From Acidobacteriota bacterium (lineage in GTDB: Bacteria > Acidobacteriota > Terriglobia > Versatilivoradales > Versatilivoraceae), in assembly GCA_026706225.1 (NCBI GenBank), contig JAPOZE010000595.1, positions 1 through 7,563 of the forward strand: a stretch of 7,563 nucleotides of DNA, written 5' to 3'. Below are positions 6,539 to 7,563 of this stretch, piece by piece (within the stretch, counting starts at the first letter, position 1; each line of letters begins with the position of its first letter). The notes below the pieces were generated by a model. That model searched no databases. It was not told the origin of the DNA and saw only the letters and a list, made by a program, of their open reading frames with translations. The translations under genes and the position numbers were made by a program.

Positions 6539-7563
6539 ATGGCCACCAGACGACAGTTTCTCAAGGTCGGGGCCGGAGCCGCCGGCATGCTCACAGCGGC
6601 CTCCCCGACGCCGGGTGCCGGGCGCGAGGCTCGGAGCAGGACCGGCAAGCCGCGCCTGATCTACAACGACGACGGCAACAGCGTGGTGTTCATCCCCCAC
6701 CGCTACCCCATGAAGGTGGAGGAGCTCACCGACCTGGTGGATCAGTTCTCGGGGACCCCGGTGGACCGGTACGTCTACTGCCTGGTGCTCCCTCGGGTCT
6801 TCCTGCACGACACCAAGGTGGGCGAGAGGGCCTGGGACCTGGCCAAGGGGAAGTACTCCAGCGCCTACGATTTTCGCAGGGCGGAGAACGCCCGCCACCT
6901 GGTGGAGCAGGGGAACGACCCGGTGCGGGTGCTGGGTGAGCGGGCTCACCGGAAGGGGCTTCAGTATTTCGTCAGCCAGCGCATGAACGATGCCCACTTC
7001 GCCTACTCCAGGGAGGGGCCGGAGAAGAACTTCTGGACCGGAACCTTCTGGCGCCAGCACCCGGAACTGCGGATCGGGGGTGATTCAAAGCACTATTCCC
7101 GGCATCTCTTCGACTTCTCCCACAGCCGGATCCACGACTTTCACCTGGCCATCATCGAGGAGACCTGCCGGCGCTATGAGATCGATGGCTTCGAGCTCGA
7201 TTTTCTGAGGCACCCCTTTTATTTCAGGCCGGAGGAGGCCCGCGGCAAGGCCCCCGTCATGACGGAATTCGTGAGGAAGGTGCGCCGCCGCATGCAGGAA
7301 ATCGCGGGTGAGAAGGGCAGGGAACTGCAGCTCCAGGTTCTGGTGCCGAGGACCCTGGAAGGGGCCCTGCAGATCGGGCTGGACGTGCGCGCCTGGATCG
7401 AGGAGGGCCTGGTGGATTCGGTGGTGCCCAAGCACTACATTCGATTCAACATGGAGGTTGCGGTGGAAGAATTCCTGGAGCTGACCTCCGGGACCTCCAT
7501 TACGGTGGCGCCCTGCCTGGAGCAGAGAATGGACGTCAGCGACGAGCAGTTCCGGGCGGCGGC
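6539..7563 (+). CDS. Tat-exported glycoside hydrolase-like TIM-barrel protein, 3' end outside the window
   Basis: This is an open frame of 341 complete codons that runs off the window without a stop. It begins MATRRQFLKVGAGAAG, a twin-arginine signal (Arg4-Arg5-Gln-Phe-Leu-Lys), so the folded protein should be exported by Tat. After a short Arg/Gly-rich linker the mature domain starts at about residue 38 with PRLIYNDDGNS. It contains alternating strand and helix segments typical of a beta/alpha barrel, including GLQYFVSQRMND and, at 215-226, IDGFELDFLRHP. The latter resembles the strand-end acidic motif of uncharacterised glycosidase-like families near GHL10 (DUF187 type), where Glu219 or Asp221 could be catalytic. 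Later segments (GLDVRAWIEEGLVDSVVP) fit the same fold. Assignment to a named glycosidase family is tentative and no substrate can be given. The start is supported by the Tat motif and AAGG upstream. Confidence 0.75.
   Translation, partial: MATRRQFLKVGAGAAGMLTAASPTPGAGREARSRTGKPRLIYNDDGNSVVFIPHRYPMKVEELTDLVDQFSGTPVDRYVYCLVLPRVFLHDTKVGERAWDLAKGKYSSAYDFRRAENARHLVEQGNDPVRVLGERAHRKGLQYFVSQRMNDAHFAYSREGPEKNFWTGTFWRQHPELRIGGDSKHYSRHLFDFSHSRIHDFHLAIIEETCRRYEIDGFELDFLRHPFYFRPEEARGKAPVMTEFVRKVRRRMQEIAGEKGRELQLQVLVPRTLEGALQIGLDVRAWIEEGLVDSVVPKHYIRFNMEVAVEEFLELTSGTSITVAPCLEQRMDVSDEQFRAA

Noticed and set aside
5705..7060. Minus-strand open frames opposite the TldE-like and Tat genes
   Set aside because: Both plus-strand genes are supported by homology-type motifs and export signals. 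The antisense frames look like GC-driven shadows.

Overview
The window is GC-rich bacterial DNA with four plus-strand genes, all with export signals, behind a roughly 500-base non-coding region full of repeats. The gene content (tandem exported TldD-type proteins, a two-domain exported alpha/beta hydrolase, a Tat-exported glycosidase-like protein) and the style of dispersed GC-rich repeats suggest an environmental Acidobacteriota. Planctomycetota or another phylum with similar repeats cannot be excluded. This is inference from gene families and composition; there is no rRNA or marker gene here.

Layout. Positions 1-505 hold no convincing gene. They contain a 212-base element bounded by a perfect 30-base inverted repeat (151-180 and 333-362), a small perfect hairpin (422-436), a run of three 10-base tandem units (447-476) and an AT-rich palindrome touching the first start codon. 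Next comes a secreted two-domain alpha/beta hydrolase (524-2872). Its C-terminal domain keeps a GLSYGG nucleophile elbow, while its N-terminal domain has Gly where the serine should be. A 149-base gap with a good sigma70-like promoter leads to a tandem pair of collinear paralogues. The first (3022-4716) is a TldD-type zinc peptidase with HEILGH and the C-terminal Cys. The second (4748-6520) has the same fold but has lost every zinc and catalytic residue, as in TldE/PmbA. Eighteen bases later starts a Tat-signal, TIM-barrel glycosidase-like gene (from 6539) that runs off the end of the window.

How they may work together. The last three genes are separated by 31 and 18 bases with ribosome binding sites between them, so they are probably one transcript from the promoter at about 2932-2961. 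The TldD/TldE-like pair most likely forms an active/inactive heteromer as in the cytosolic TldD-TldE protease, but both proteins carry signal peptides and would act outside the cytoplasm. The flanking hydrolase and glycosidase-like proteins fit a general exported degradative repertoire. Nothing in the sequence proves that the peptidase pair and the carbohydrate or ester enzymes share a pathway.
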